Shown here in pieces: positions 1 through 7,525 of a stretch of 64,000 nucleotides of DNA (position 1 is the first letter of the stretch; the number at the start of each line of letters is the position of its first letter). The position numbers were made by a program, and so were the translations under genes. The notes beneath the pieces were generated by a model. The model had not been told where the DNA came from. It saw only the letters and a program-made list of their open reading frames with translations, and did no database searches. Source of the DNA: Halopseudomonas pelagia CL-AP6 (GTDB taxonomy: Bacteria; Pseudomonadota; Gammaproteobacteria; Pseudomonadales; Pseudomonadaceae); contig NZ_AROI01000006.1 in assembly GCF_000410875.1 (NCBI RefSeq), forward strand, positions 186,001 through 250,000, read 5' to 3'.

Positions 1-59
1 GTAGGAAATAATCCGGGCGTCAGTGCAAGCGGGGTAACAGGATCTGTCTCTGGCACGGC

Positions 60-236
60 TTAACCCAGTACCAGGCTGCCAAGCAGGCGCGAGAGCAGTC
101 CCATACCAATAACCGAGCCCAGGATCACCAACAGCAACAGCCACACTTTGAAGGGCCGGCGCTCGACTTTCTGGGTCGGCAGGTTGAGGTACTCATCTAC
201 CTTTTTCTGATCTTCAGGGTACAGGCGGCTGGGCAT
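60..236 (-). CDS. DUF3094 family small membrane protein
   Basis: A 58-residue protein read from the complement, beginning MPSRLYPEDQKKVDEYLNLP and ending with a TAA at 60-62. The first 30 residues are charged and probably cytoplasmic. Residues about 31-57 form a single hydrophobic helix (VWLLLLVILGSVIGMGLLSR), so it should be a one-pass inner-membrane protein. The SRL-PEDQ opening, the length and the C-terminal anchor match the DUF3094 family that I know from pseudomonads, whose function is unknown. The stretch to its left (1-59) shows no recognisable gene. Confidence 0.72.
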   Translation of the reverse strand: MPSRLYPEDQKKVDEYLNLPTQKVERRPFKVWLLLLVILGSVIGMGLLSRLLGSLVLG

Positions 237-457
237 CTTGAGACCTTTTTTATGCGCGGTGCAGTACGTTGCTGCGGTTAGGCTTGACTGACAATGGGCT
301 CATTCTAGACCTTGATGGCGTGGAATGCATCCGTTGCTTGATGCTGCGCGCAAGCCGCTGTTTATGCCCCGATCAAGCTGCACCCCTGCGACAACCTGTC
401 CGTGAGATGCGTCTGCGGTGCTGCTATGATCGCTTGAACACTAGTGGAGTACGAAGC

Positions 458-1144
458 ATGTTGGCAGCCAGCTTGTTAACAGCCACCCAGTGCATTTTGG
501 CCATGCTGCTGTATGGCGGGGTGCTGCTCTGGGCGTTGTGTCGGGTATCTTGGATCGAGCTGCTGGCTGATACTCGTCGTCAGCACCTGTTATTCGGTAG
601 TGTATTTGTGATCGCCTTGCTCTGGATGGTTCGCCGCGATTTTGACAATGGCCTGACATTTCATTTCATCGGTTTGACTGCCGTAACCCTGTTGCTCAAC
701 TGGCAGCTCGCGCTTATCGCTGGGACGCTGGCGCAGCTCGGTCTGCTGGTTATCGGTTGGGATGATGTGGCGGCCTTTGGCGTAAACGGCGTCCTGCGGG
801 TGCTGCTGCCGGTTGCGGTTACTCTGTTGATCAGCCAGAGCCTGGAGCGCTTCAAACCGCGCAACCTGTTTATGTACATTTTCATCAGTGGCTTTTTTGC
901 CGCCGGCGTCAGTGCCGTAGTGACCATACTTGCGGGTATGGGGCTACTGGCCTGGTCTGGTGAGCTGGTAATGCCCGTAGCGTTGCTGGAGGTGTTCGGT
1001 TATCTGTTGTTGGTCGCGTTCCCTGAGGCTTTTATCAACGGTACCGTCATAGCGGGCCTGGTGGTGTTTTATCCTGACTGGCTGGAGACCTTTGACACTG
1101 ACCGGTATCTGCAGGAACCTTTTGATCCGGATAACAAAGGCTGA
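458..1144 (+). CDS. CbiM/ECF-permease-like integral membrane protein
   Basis: A 228-residue, almost entirely hydrophobic protein with about six membrane helices. I start it at the ATG at 458 because a GGAG sits 9 bases upstream and the residues before it are not membrane-like; an in-frame opening further left (269) would add 63 unlikely residues. The pattern resembles the COG3235/CbiM-like 'energy-coupling factor permease' proteins of pseudomonads. No ATPase or ECF partner is adjacent, so substrate and even transport function are unproven. The next gene, a 71-residue protein, follows after 64 bases. Confidence 0.7.
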   Translation: MLAASLLTATQCILAMLLYGGVLLWALCRVSWIELLADTRRQHLLFGSVFVIALLWMVRRDFDNGLTFHFIGLTAVTLLLNWQLALIAGTLAQLGLLVIGWDDVAAFGVNGVLRVLLPVAVTLLISQSLERFKPRNLFMYIFISGFFAAGVSAVVTILAGMGLLAWSGELVMPVALLEVFGYLLLVAFPEAFINGTVIAGLVVFYPDWLETFDTDRYLQEPFDPDNKG

Positions 1145-1208
1145 GCCAGGTCAAGGTGGGGCAGGCAGCTTGTGTGCTGAAATAGCATTTTCAACAGGAG
1201 GGCAAATC

Positions 1209-1424
1209 ATGTCGGTATATAAACTGGCGGCGCAGTTGATGCAGGATAATCTAGCGGCAGGTCAAGCGCAGGGGTTCAACGACCAGGAACTGGCCAAGGC
1301 GCTTATGAATGAGGTGATCGGCGTATATCGGCGTGAGCGAACTATTGCTGACATTGCCCATGAGCTGAACTTCCTCGCCGAAAATCTCGACGAGGATGCG
1401 GATTACGCGTTCATGCGGCCTTGA
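1209..1424 (+). CDS. Conserved small acidic protein of unknown function
   Basis: A 71-residue soluble protein starting at the ATG at 1209, which has a clear AGGAGG ribosome-binding site 8 bases upstream. It appears to be all-helical, with MSVYKLAAQLMQDNLAAG at the start and an acidic C-terminus reading ENLDEDADYAFMRP. It has no signal peptide, membrane segment, cysteine pair or recognisable catalytic motif. I believe similar short proteins occur in other pseudomonads but cannot name a family. Its stop lies four bases from the convergent SIMPL-domain gene. Confidence 0.7.
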   Translation: MSVYKLAAQLMQDNLAAGQAQGFNDQELAKALMNEVIGVYRRERTIADIAHELNFLAENLDEDADYAFMRP

Positions 1425-1428
1425 GGGC

Positions 1429-2133
1429 TTAAGGTAGGTTGACTTCAATAACGCCGTCGGCACTCACGGTTACGTCTGCCTGCCCACCTTCAACCGACGG
1501 GCTGGCTGACTCGGCATCGGCCATCATCGCCATTTTCGCGCCGCGGTACATTGGCGGCTGCATGAACTGGCTGTTGAGATTCAGGTTGACGATCTTGTAA
1601 TCGGTACCGCCGAGGCTGCGCGTGGCGATATCAGCGCGGGCCTTGAAGGCTTCGATTGCCTCGCGAATCAGTTCGTCTTCGGTGCTGCGGCGGTTTTCCG
1701 GTGACAAGCTGAATTGCATGTCACCCAGATTCAGTTCGCCCATAAGTTTGCCAGTCAGGGTCGACAGACTGGCAAAATCGGTGCTTTCCAGCAGGATGTC
1801 GCCACGTTCGCGCCAGGCAACAATCTTTTCGCGTTTCTCATCGTAGACTGGTTGGCTGCTGCGGTTGCCACTCGATACGCTGACACCTGTGGTCTGGCGG
1901 GCGGTTTCCAGTGCCTTGTTCAATCGATCGGTAATGCGCCCGGCCAGCTTGCCGGCATCCTTGTCCTGGTCCTCGGCATACAACCGCACCTGAAGAGTGT
2001 CATGGCTGACGGCCTGTTGTACTTCGGCACGCAGTGACACTTGGTTGTAGCGAACCTCTTCGGCCATCAGGCCGTTGGCAGCGGATGCCAGAGCCAGGCC
2101 AACACAAATCGGTGCAATTGCGGATAAGCGCAT
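1429..2133 (-). CDS. SIMPL-domain (DUF541) periplasmic protein
   Basis: A 234-residue protein with an N-terminal signal peptide (MRLSAIAPICVGLALASAANGLMAEE, written in parts: basic n-region, hydrophobic core, ALA-like cleavage near residue 24). The rest matches the DUF541/SIMPL fold: RYNQVSLRAEVQQAVSHDTL near the start of the mature chain, then a long helix region, then the conserved-looking AFKARADIATRSLGG segment at about 160-175. The start has an AGGAAG ribosome-binding site. SIMPL proteins are exported and mostly uncharacterised; some relatives are linked to oxidative stress. It is divergent from the RoxS/RoxR pair. Confidence 0.82.
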   Translation of the reverse strand: MRLSAIAPICVGLALASAANGLMAEEVRYNQVSLRAEVQQAVSHDTLQVRLYAEDQDKDAGKLAGRITDRLNKALETARQTTGVSVSSGNRSSQPVYDEKREKIVAWRERGDILLESTDFASLSTLTGKLMGELNLGDMQFSLSPENRRSTEDELIREAIEAFKARADIATRSLGGTDYKIVNLNLNSQFMQPPMYRGAKMAMMADAESASPSVEGGQADVTVSADGVIEVNLP

Positions 2134-2176
2134 GGTGTAACTTCCTGTTCAGAGTAGGGGCGGATCGCGGTGATGC

Positions 2177-2207
2177 TTAACATAGGACCGACATGGGCGC
2201 TTATAAT
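2177..2207 (+). promoter_or_regulatory. Possible sigma-70 promoter of roxSR
   Basis: TTAACA (2177-2182) and a perfect TATAAT (2202-2207) lie upstream of roxS on its strand. The spacer is 19 bases, longer than ideal, so the -10 hexamer is the stronger part. A start near 2214 would leave a leader of about 100 bases. Confidence 0.35.
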
Positions 2208-2316
2208 TCCGCGCTATGAGGGTCAGTTGGAGCGTACCCTGTCGGGCGTTTTTATGCGACGCTGTTGGTGGCCATGTGGGGTGATCGCTGGCGATCCATT
2301 TTGGGAGTCTTGATAC

Positions 2317-3609
2317 GTGTTACACCGGTTTTTTATCAGTCCCAACACGCTGGCATTGTCGCCAAGCAGACAAAACCTGTGGCGGTTGATCCTGATCAGG
2401 CTGCTGGTCTTGATGGTGCAGAGCCTGTCGGTCATGGGTGCCTACCTCAGTGGTTGGTTCCCATTGCCCTGGACGCCTTTGCTGCTGACTTTGGGCGTGT
2501 CTGCGCTGGTTAGCATACTGACGCTGTTGCGGTTGTCCCGGCGTTGGCCTGTAACCGATTTCGAGTACGGGCTGCAGCTCTCTTTTGACATGTTAGTGCA
2601 CAGCGTATTGCTGTATTACTCAGGTGGCCCTACCAACCCTTTCGTGTCTTACTACCTGGTGCCACTGACCATCGCTGCTGCGACCTTGCCGTGGTTTTAT
2701 ACCGCGGTGCTGGCTGGCCTGTCTGTTTCCGCCTATAGCGTTCTGCTGATCTGGTACGAGCCACTGGCGGCCTTCGAGTTCGAGCTGTCCACCGGCCTGA
2801 TCAATCTGCACATGATCGGCATGTGGTTGAATCTGGCAATGAGTGCTGGGCTGATCAGTCTGTTCGTTGTGCGCATGGCTGCGGCGCTGCGTCAGCACGC
2901 CGAGCATCTGGCTGAGCGCCGCGAGCAGAGTATTCGCGACGCGCAACTGCTTGGCATCGCCAGTGTTGCAGCTGGCGCGGCGCATGAATTGTCTACACCG
3001 CTATCGACCATGAGCGTGTTGCTCAAGGATTTACGTACCGACTATCCCGATCCGCAGTTGCAGGAAGACCTTGCTCTGCTGCAGGAGCAGGTGAAAATGT
3101 GCAAGGACAGCCTGCAGCACATGGTACGCCGGGCCGAGCATAGCCGCCTCCAGCCGCTGCAGGACGAGCGGGCGGATACATGGCTCAAGAGCTTGTTGGC
3201 GCGTTGGCAACTGATGCGGCCGGAGGCGTCCTGGCAGCTTTTACCCTTGCCCGACAAGACCGCACCCTTGATCAAAGCTAGCCCCGAGTTGGGTCAGGCA
3301 GTGCTGAACTTGCTGAACAATGCCGCCGATGCCTGTGCCGATGGAATACAGATCGCTCTGGAGTGGGATCAGCGCTGGCTGAGATTGTCGGTCAGGGATT
3401 ATGGCCCCGGTGTGCCGCTGCATATTGCCGAGCAAATTGGCACCGCTTTTGTTACTACCAAGGGCAAGAAGGGCTTTGGCCTGGGCCTGTTTCTCAGTCA
3501 TGCAGCGGTGCAACGCATGGGCGGTAGCGTCAAGCTGTTCAATCAGGACGGCGGCGGTACATTGGCCGAAATGATTTTGCCAATTACAGGGGAGAAGTCG
3601 AATGAATGA
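2317..3609 (+). CDS. roxS: Redox sensor histidine kinase, RegB/PrrB/RoxS family
   Basis: A 430-residue membrane sensor kinase that should pass phosphate to the response regulator overlapping its 3' end. It starts with GTG at 2317 behind a GGGAG. Residues about 22-185 form roughly six membrane helices. They include GGPTNPF (103-109), the quinone-binding signature of RegB-type kinases. The H-box AAHELSTPLS puts the phospho-histidine at about residue 223. A cysteine in KMCKDSL (about 262) sits where RegB has its redox-active cysteine. N-box (LLNNAADA), DYGPGVP and GFGLGLFLS complete the ATPase domain. In Pseudomonas the RoxSR pair controls the terminal oxidases, including the cyanide-insensitive one; that role here is inferred from the family. 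Confidence 0.93.
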   Translation: MLHRFFISPNTLALSPSRQNLWRLILIRLLVLMVQSLSVMGAYLSGWFPLPWTPLLLTLGVSALVSILTLLRLSRRWPVTDFEYGLQLSFDMLVHSVLLYYSGGPTNPFVSYYLVPLTIAAATLPWFYTAVLAGLSVSAYSVLLIWYEPLAAFEFELSTGLINLHMIGMWLNLAMSAGLISLFVVRMAAALRQHAEHLAERREQSIRDAQLLGIASVAAGAAHELSTPLSTMSVLLKDLRTDYPDPQLQEDLALLQEQVKMCKDSLQHMVRRAEHSRLQPLQDERADTWLKSLLARWQLMRPEASWQLLPLPDKTAPLIKASPELGQAVLNLLNNAADACADGIQIALEWDQRWLRLSVRDYGPGVPLHIAEQIGTAFVTTKGKKGFGLGLFLSHAAVQRMGGSVKLFNQDGGGTLAEMILPITGEKSNE

Positions 3610-4156
3610 CATGACAGAGCAGGAAGAGCAGCCCTTATTGCTGCTCGTTGATGATGATCCAACGTTCACCCGGGTCATGGCTCGGGCGCTGTCGCGGCGC
3701 GGGCTGCGGGTCAATACCGCAGGCGATGCCGAGGAAGCCATGCAACTGGCGCGTCAGGAGCAGCCGGAATATGCGGTTCTGGATCTGAAAATGGAGGGTG
3801 ATTCCGGTCTGGTACTGTTGCCGCGATTGCTGGAGTTGTATCCAGACCTGCGCGTGGTCATTCTCACCGGTTATTCGAGCATTACTACCGCAGTGGAGGC
3901 CATCAAGCGCGGCGCGTGCAATTACCTGTGCAAGCCCGCCGACGCCGATGATGTGCTGACGGCGCTGCTATCCGAGCAGGCGGACCCGGACACCCTGGTG
4001 CCGGACCATCCGATGTCGGTTGATCGGTTGCAGTGGGAGCATATTCAGCGCGTTCTGGCGGAGCATGAAGGCAATATTTCGGCAACTGCCAGAGCTTTGG
4101 GTATGCACCGGCGCACCCTGCAGCGCAAGCTGCAGAAACGGCCGGTACGGCGCTGA
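3602..4156 (+). CDS. roxR: Response regulator RoxR (RegA/PrrA/ActR family)
   Basis: A 184-residue regulator whose start overlaps the end of the sensor gene by 8 bases, which implies translational coupling. The receiver domain has the acidic pair in LLVDDDP (17-19), the phospho-acceptor D61 in VLDLKME, and the conserved lysine in YLCKPADA (about 112). The C-terminus (about 150-180) is a Fis-type helix-turn-helix, ISATARALGMHRRTLQRKLQ, followed by the RPVRR tail typical of RegA-type proteins. It has no sigma-54 domain, as expected for this family. Confidence 0.93.
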   Translation: MNDMTEQEEQPLLLLVDDDPTFTRVMARALSRRGLRVNTAGDAEEAMQLARQEQPEYAVLDLKMEGDSGLVLLPRLLELYPDLRVVILTGYSSITTAVEAIKRGACNYLCKPADADDVLTALLSEQADPDTLVPDHPMSVDRLQWEHIQRVLAEHEGNISATARALGMHRRTLQRKLQKRPVRR

Positions 4157-4245
4157 GCCGCTTCGGCTGATCGCACTTTAGCTTGGGATTTGTTGGCAAA
4201 GCAGCTAGGGTGATAAACAGGTTTTCCGCAAAAGGCAGCGCAATC

Positions 4246-5268
4246 ATGTTTGCAGCAATGCGTACTGACAGGATGCAGGCAGTGCACCTGTTCGCTGATG
4301 AGCAGACTGGCCTTGAGGCCATCATTGCTATTCACAATACTCGTCTGGGGCCAGCGCTGGGTGGCTGTCGCTACATGCCCTATGCCAGTACCGAACAAGC
4401 GCTGTCTGATGCCATTCGGTTGGCGCGCGGTATGAGCTATAAGGCGGCGCTGGCGGGTCTCGAGCAAGGGGGTGGGAAAGCGGTCATTATCCGCCCGGCT
4501 CATGTAGCCAACCGTGCCGCGCTGTTTGAGGCATTCGGGCGCTGCATCGAATCTTTGCGCGGCGGCTACATCACTGCCGTGGACAGCGGTACCAGCTCTG
4601 AGGATATGGACTGCATCGCCCAGCAGACGGGTCACGTGACCAGCACTACTCAAGCCGGCGATCCCTCGCCCCATACCGCGCTGGGCGTATTGATGGGGAT
4701 TCGCAGTATGGCGCGAGCCAAGCTGGGTCAAGAGGATCTTGGTGGGGTGCGGATCATGTTGCAGGGTCTGGGTAACGTTGGCTACGCGCTGGCCGAGCTG
4801 CTGGTGGCGGAAGGGGCCGACGTAGCGGTGTCTGATCTGGACGCGGGCAAGGTGCGGTTGGCGGTGGACGAGTTGGCAGTCAAGCCGGTAGCTGCGTCTG
4901 CGGTGTATGAATCGCCCTGTGATATTTTTGTGCCCTGTGGTCTGGGTGGCGTGCTGGATCCGGTGACTATCAACCAGTTGCGCTGTGCGGGCGTAGCGGG
5001 GGCGGCGAATAACCAGTTGGTCAATGCGGCCGCGGCGGACCTGCTTGACGCACGGGGCATACTCTACGCCCCCGATTATGTCATCAATGCCGGTGGCCTC
5101 TTGTATGTCGCGCTGACCCATCGTGGCGTCGCGCCGGGCGACATTGCCCACCGGGTCAAACTGATTGGCTCACGTCTGGATAGCATCTTCAACCAGAGCA
5201 TCGCCGAGGGCCGTTCACCCTCGGAGATTGCTGATCACCAGGCCGAAGCCATCCTGTACGCGGAGTGA
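4246..5268 (+). CDS. ldh: Leucine dehydrogenase-type Glu/Leu/Phe/Val dehydrogenase
   Basis: A 340-residue NAD-dependent amino-acid dehydrogenase, the usual length for leucine dehydrogenase. I start at the ATG at 4246 because the family begins MFAxM just before the conserved AIIAIHNTRLGPALGGCR block. The substrate loop contains MSYKAALAGLEQGGGKAVI, with the binding and catalytic lysines at about 66 and 78. The NAD-binding fold begins at GLGNVGYALAE (about 185-195). The family reversibly deaminates branched-chain amino acids to 2-oxo acids. The ribosome-binding site is weak. Valine or phenylalanine preference cannot be excluded from sequence alone. Confidence 0.88.
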   Translation: MFAAMRTDRMQAVHLFADEQTGLEAIIAIHNTRLGPALGGCRYMPYASTEQALSDAIRLARGMSYKAALAGLEQGGGKAVIIRPAHVANRAALFEAFGRCIESLRGGYITAVDSGTSSEDMDCIAQQTGHVTSTTQAGDPSPHTALGVLMGIRSMARAKLGQEDLGGVRIMLQGLGNVGYALAELLVAEGADVAVSDLDAGKVRLAVDELAVKPVAASAVYESPCDIFVPCGLGGVLDPVTINQLRCAGVAGAANNQLVNAAAADLLDARGILYAPDYVINAGGLLYVALTHRGVAPGDIAHRVKLIGSRLDSIFNQSIAEGRSPSEIADHQAEAILYAE

Positions 5269-5312
5269 CGGGCAACTGATCCGAGTGGCCGTTTGCACGT
5301 CTGGCCTGCAGC

Positions 5313-6137
5313 TCAGGGCTTGCTCAGGCCGAAACGCTTGAGCAGCCTGGCATCGAGTATTGAGGTTGGCAGCCAGCGTTTCAGCCGCACCATGTTGCGG
5401 CTACCTGTGCCGATCAATACCTCTTCCGGGCGCAACGGGCTTTTTATGTAAGTCATTAGCTCTTTGGCAAATTCGGCGGCAGTGGTCGAGCTGGCTTTCT
5501 GCGACGCTTTGGCGCGCGCCTGAACGGCTTGCTCCCAGGGTTTGTACCAGGAGTCTGGCGCCAGGGTGATGGCGGCGCTGGCATTGTTGCCGAAGTCCGA
5601 GGCAATGGCCCCGGGCTTGACGGTCAGTACGCCAATAGAGAAGGGCGTTAACTCCAGGCGCAGGGCGTCCGAAATCGCATGCAACGCGGCTTTTGAAGCG
5701 CAATATACGCCTGAGAACGGCGTGGTGGTGACGCCCGATACGCTGCCTATATTGACGATCAAGCCTTTGCTGGCGCGGAGCAATTCCACAGTCGCCCGGA
5801 CCATTTGCACTGGGGCAAACACGTTGGTGTCGAACTGTTTGAGTAAGGTCTCACGGTCGGCATCCAGCATTGGCCCCATGGCACCGTAGCCGGCATTATT
5901 GACCAGTAGATCCAGACGCCCGGCCTCTTGCCGCAGACGCTCGGCACACGCTGCTATCTGTGCTGCGTCATTGACGTCCAACATAACGGCAATGGCGCCT
6001 CTGGCGATTAACGGCTCAAGGCTGGCTGGATTTCGGGCCGTGGCCCATACCTGATAGCCTTCATCCAGGCAGGCAAACGCCAGTGCCTGGCCAATGCCAC
6101 TGGAACAGCCGGTAATCAATGCAACAGGTTGAGTCAT
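5313..6137 (-). CDS. Short-chain dehydrogenase/reductase
   Basis: A 274-residue classical SDR. The nucleotide-binding motif TGCSSGIG is at about 9-16, NNAG at about 83-86, a serine in IGSVSGV, and the catalytic YCASK near 146-150. The C-terminal extension with a basic RLKRWLP segment is longer than the minimal SDR. The substrate is not predictable. It is followed after 24 bases upstream by a small membrane protein gene on the same strand. Confidence 0.85.
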   Translation of the reverse strand: MTQPVALITGCSSGIGQALAFACLDEGYQVWATARNPASLEPLIARGAIAVMLDVNDAAQIAACAERLRQEAGRLDLLVNNAGYGAMGPMLDADRETLLKQFDTNVFAPVQMVRATVELLRASKGLIVNIGSVSGVTTTPFSGVYCASKAALHAISDALRLELTPFSIGVLTVKPGAIASDFGNNASAAITLAPDSWYKPWEQAVQARAKASQKASSTTAAEFAKELMTYIKSPLRPEEVLIGTGSRNMVRLKRWLPTSILDARLLKRFGLSKP

Positions 6138-6161
6138 GGTATTTGCCTTGTTATTTGACGA

Positions 6162-6626
6162 TCAGTCGTTAAAGTCTGCACGTATCCTGTCCATGCGATA
6201 GTCCAGATCCGGCGCTCTGGCGCCGCTGCGCAATGGCGGTACGGCATAACAGCCTTGCCATTGCTGGCCTGGCGCTATTGGTTGGTCAATCTGGTAGGTG
6301 GCGTCGGTGATGCTGATATCCAGCAGATTGGTATTGTAGTTAGGTGCAGTGGCCATTAGCTGCCAACTGATTTGACTGGCAGTACGCTCGCCCTTGTTGT
6401 CGATGATGACCCGCAGTGGCTTGCCGAATTCGCAGTTATTGGGTGTATATATGATGCGGGTCTCAAGTTGCCCGACCAAGTTCCCTGCGTACCACTTATG
6501 CACGCCAAAGGCGCCAGCGAGCAGCAGTGCCAAGGCCGCAAACACGCCGCTGAAGGGCAGCATGATCCGCGGGAAGCGCAGCAAGAGAACCAGCCAGATC
6601 AGAAACAGTGCGATGCCTAAGGGCAT
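6162..6626 (-). CDS. Two-helix membrane protein of unknown function
   Basis: A 154-residue protein starting at an ATG with AGGAG 6-7 bases upstream. Two hydrophobic helices (about 3-17 and 22-42) are followed by a roughly 110-residue, probably periplasmic domain. That domain has two cysteines (NNCEFGKPLRV and QGCYAVPPL) that could form a disulfide. I recognise similar pseudomonad proteins annotated loosely as multidrug-transporter-like, but no transporter signature is present. It probably forms an operon with the SDR downstream. Confidence 0.68.
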   Translation of the reverse strand: MPLGIALFLIWLVLLLRFPRIMLPFSGVFAALALLLAGAFGVHKWYAGNLVGQLETRIIYTPNNCEFGKPLRVIIDNKGERTASQISWQLMATAPNYNTNLLDISITDATYQIDQPIAPGQQWQGCYAVPPLRSGARAPDLDYRMDRIRADFND

Positions 6627-6727
6627 GCGAATCTCCTATATACGGGTCATGGCTATATGACCTTGACTCTACCAGACCTGACTCTATCAAGCCTGACTGT
6701 ATTAGCCCAAGGCTTGGTCCGAGGCTC

Positions 6728-7522
6728 TCAGATCAATGTAGTGGATGACCAATCGAATATTTCGCAGCTGTTATGCAGGCATGCGCTCGCCAGGATCTCT
6801 GCCGACTCGCCACGCAGTGCTGCCAACGCCAGGCAGATCTGCGGGAGATATTCCGGGCTGTTGCGCTGGTATGCGTGAAAGCTGGGCGCCATGTCTGGCG
6901 AGTCAGTTTCCAGTACCAGGCTGTCCAGTGGCAGAGCCGCTACAGTGCGGTGCAACTTTTTCGCCTGGGGCCAGGTTGCGGCACCGCCAAGACCCAGCTT
7001 GAATCCGAGCCTGATATATTCCTGAGCTTCTTCCAGGCTGCCAGCAAAGGCATGGACTATGCCGGCGCGTGGCAATCGATAGCGCTTGAGTATGGCAATG
7101 GTGTCGGCATGCGCCCGACGCACGTGCAACAGCACCGGCAGATTGGCGTCAGCGGCGAGGCTCAGCTGGGCACAAAACAATCTTTGCTGGCGCTCACGGT
7201 TTAGTTCAGGCAAAAAGTAATCCAAGCCAATTTCACCCACAGCGCAACATTGCGGGTGCGCAGCAAGGCGTTCCAGGTATTCGGCAAGATCATGCAAATG
7301 CTGTTGTTGGTGCTGTGCCAGATAGATCGGATGCAGGCCGAAGGCAGCGAACAGTCGATTATCGGCCGCAACCATGCGCCACAGTCGGTCCCAATTCTCC
7401 CGGAAAACGCCGAGAATCACCAGGCGGTCTACACCCGCCGCCGCACAGCGCGTCAGGACCTGCTGACGGTCGCTGTCGAACTCGGGAAAGTCCAGGTGCG
7501 TATGGGTGTCGATATAACGCAT
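6728..7522 (-). CDS. TatD-family metal-dependent hydrolase
   Basis: A 264-residue amidohydrolase-fold protein with the TatD metal ligands: HTHLDF near the N-terminus, the glutamate in GEIGLDY (about 96), histidines in LLHVRRAH and IVHAFAGS, and the aspartate in LETDSPDM (about 207). TatD proteins are metal-dependent DNases or 3'-5' exonucleases linked to DNA repair. This one is a TatD-like paralogue of unknown substrate. It starts 3 bases after the stop of the PilZ-DUF1631-GGDEF-EAL gene, so the two are probably co-transcribed. Confidence 0.87.
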   Translation of the reverse strand: MRYIDTHTHLDFPEFDSDRQQVLTRCAAAGVDRLVILGVFRENWDRLWRMVAADNRLFAAFGLHPIYLAQHQQQHLHDLAEYLERLAAHPQCCAVGEIGLDYFLPELNRERQQRLFCAQLSLAADANLPVLLHVRRAHADTIAILKRYRLPRAGIVHAFAGSLEEAQEYIRLGFKLGLGGAATWPQAKKLHRTVAALPLDSLVLETDSPDMAPSFHAYQRNSPEYLPQICLALAALRGESAEILASACLHNSCEIFDWSSTTLI

Positions 7523-7525
7523 ACT

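Noticed and set aside
2386-2399. TTGATCCTGATCAG, close to an Anr/Fnr box
   Set aside because: It lies about 70 bases inside the roxS coding sequence, where the bases are explained by the membrane-helix codons, so a regulatory role is not supported.
4045-5151. Long minus-strand open frame (368 codons) opposite the leucine-dehydrogenase-type gene
   Set aside because: It lies wholly antisense to a well-supported enzyme and roxR, has a composition rich in R, H and Q with no domain, and is a by-product of the GC-skewed codon use of the real genes.
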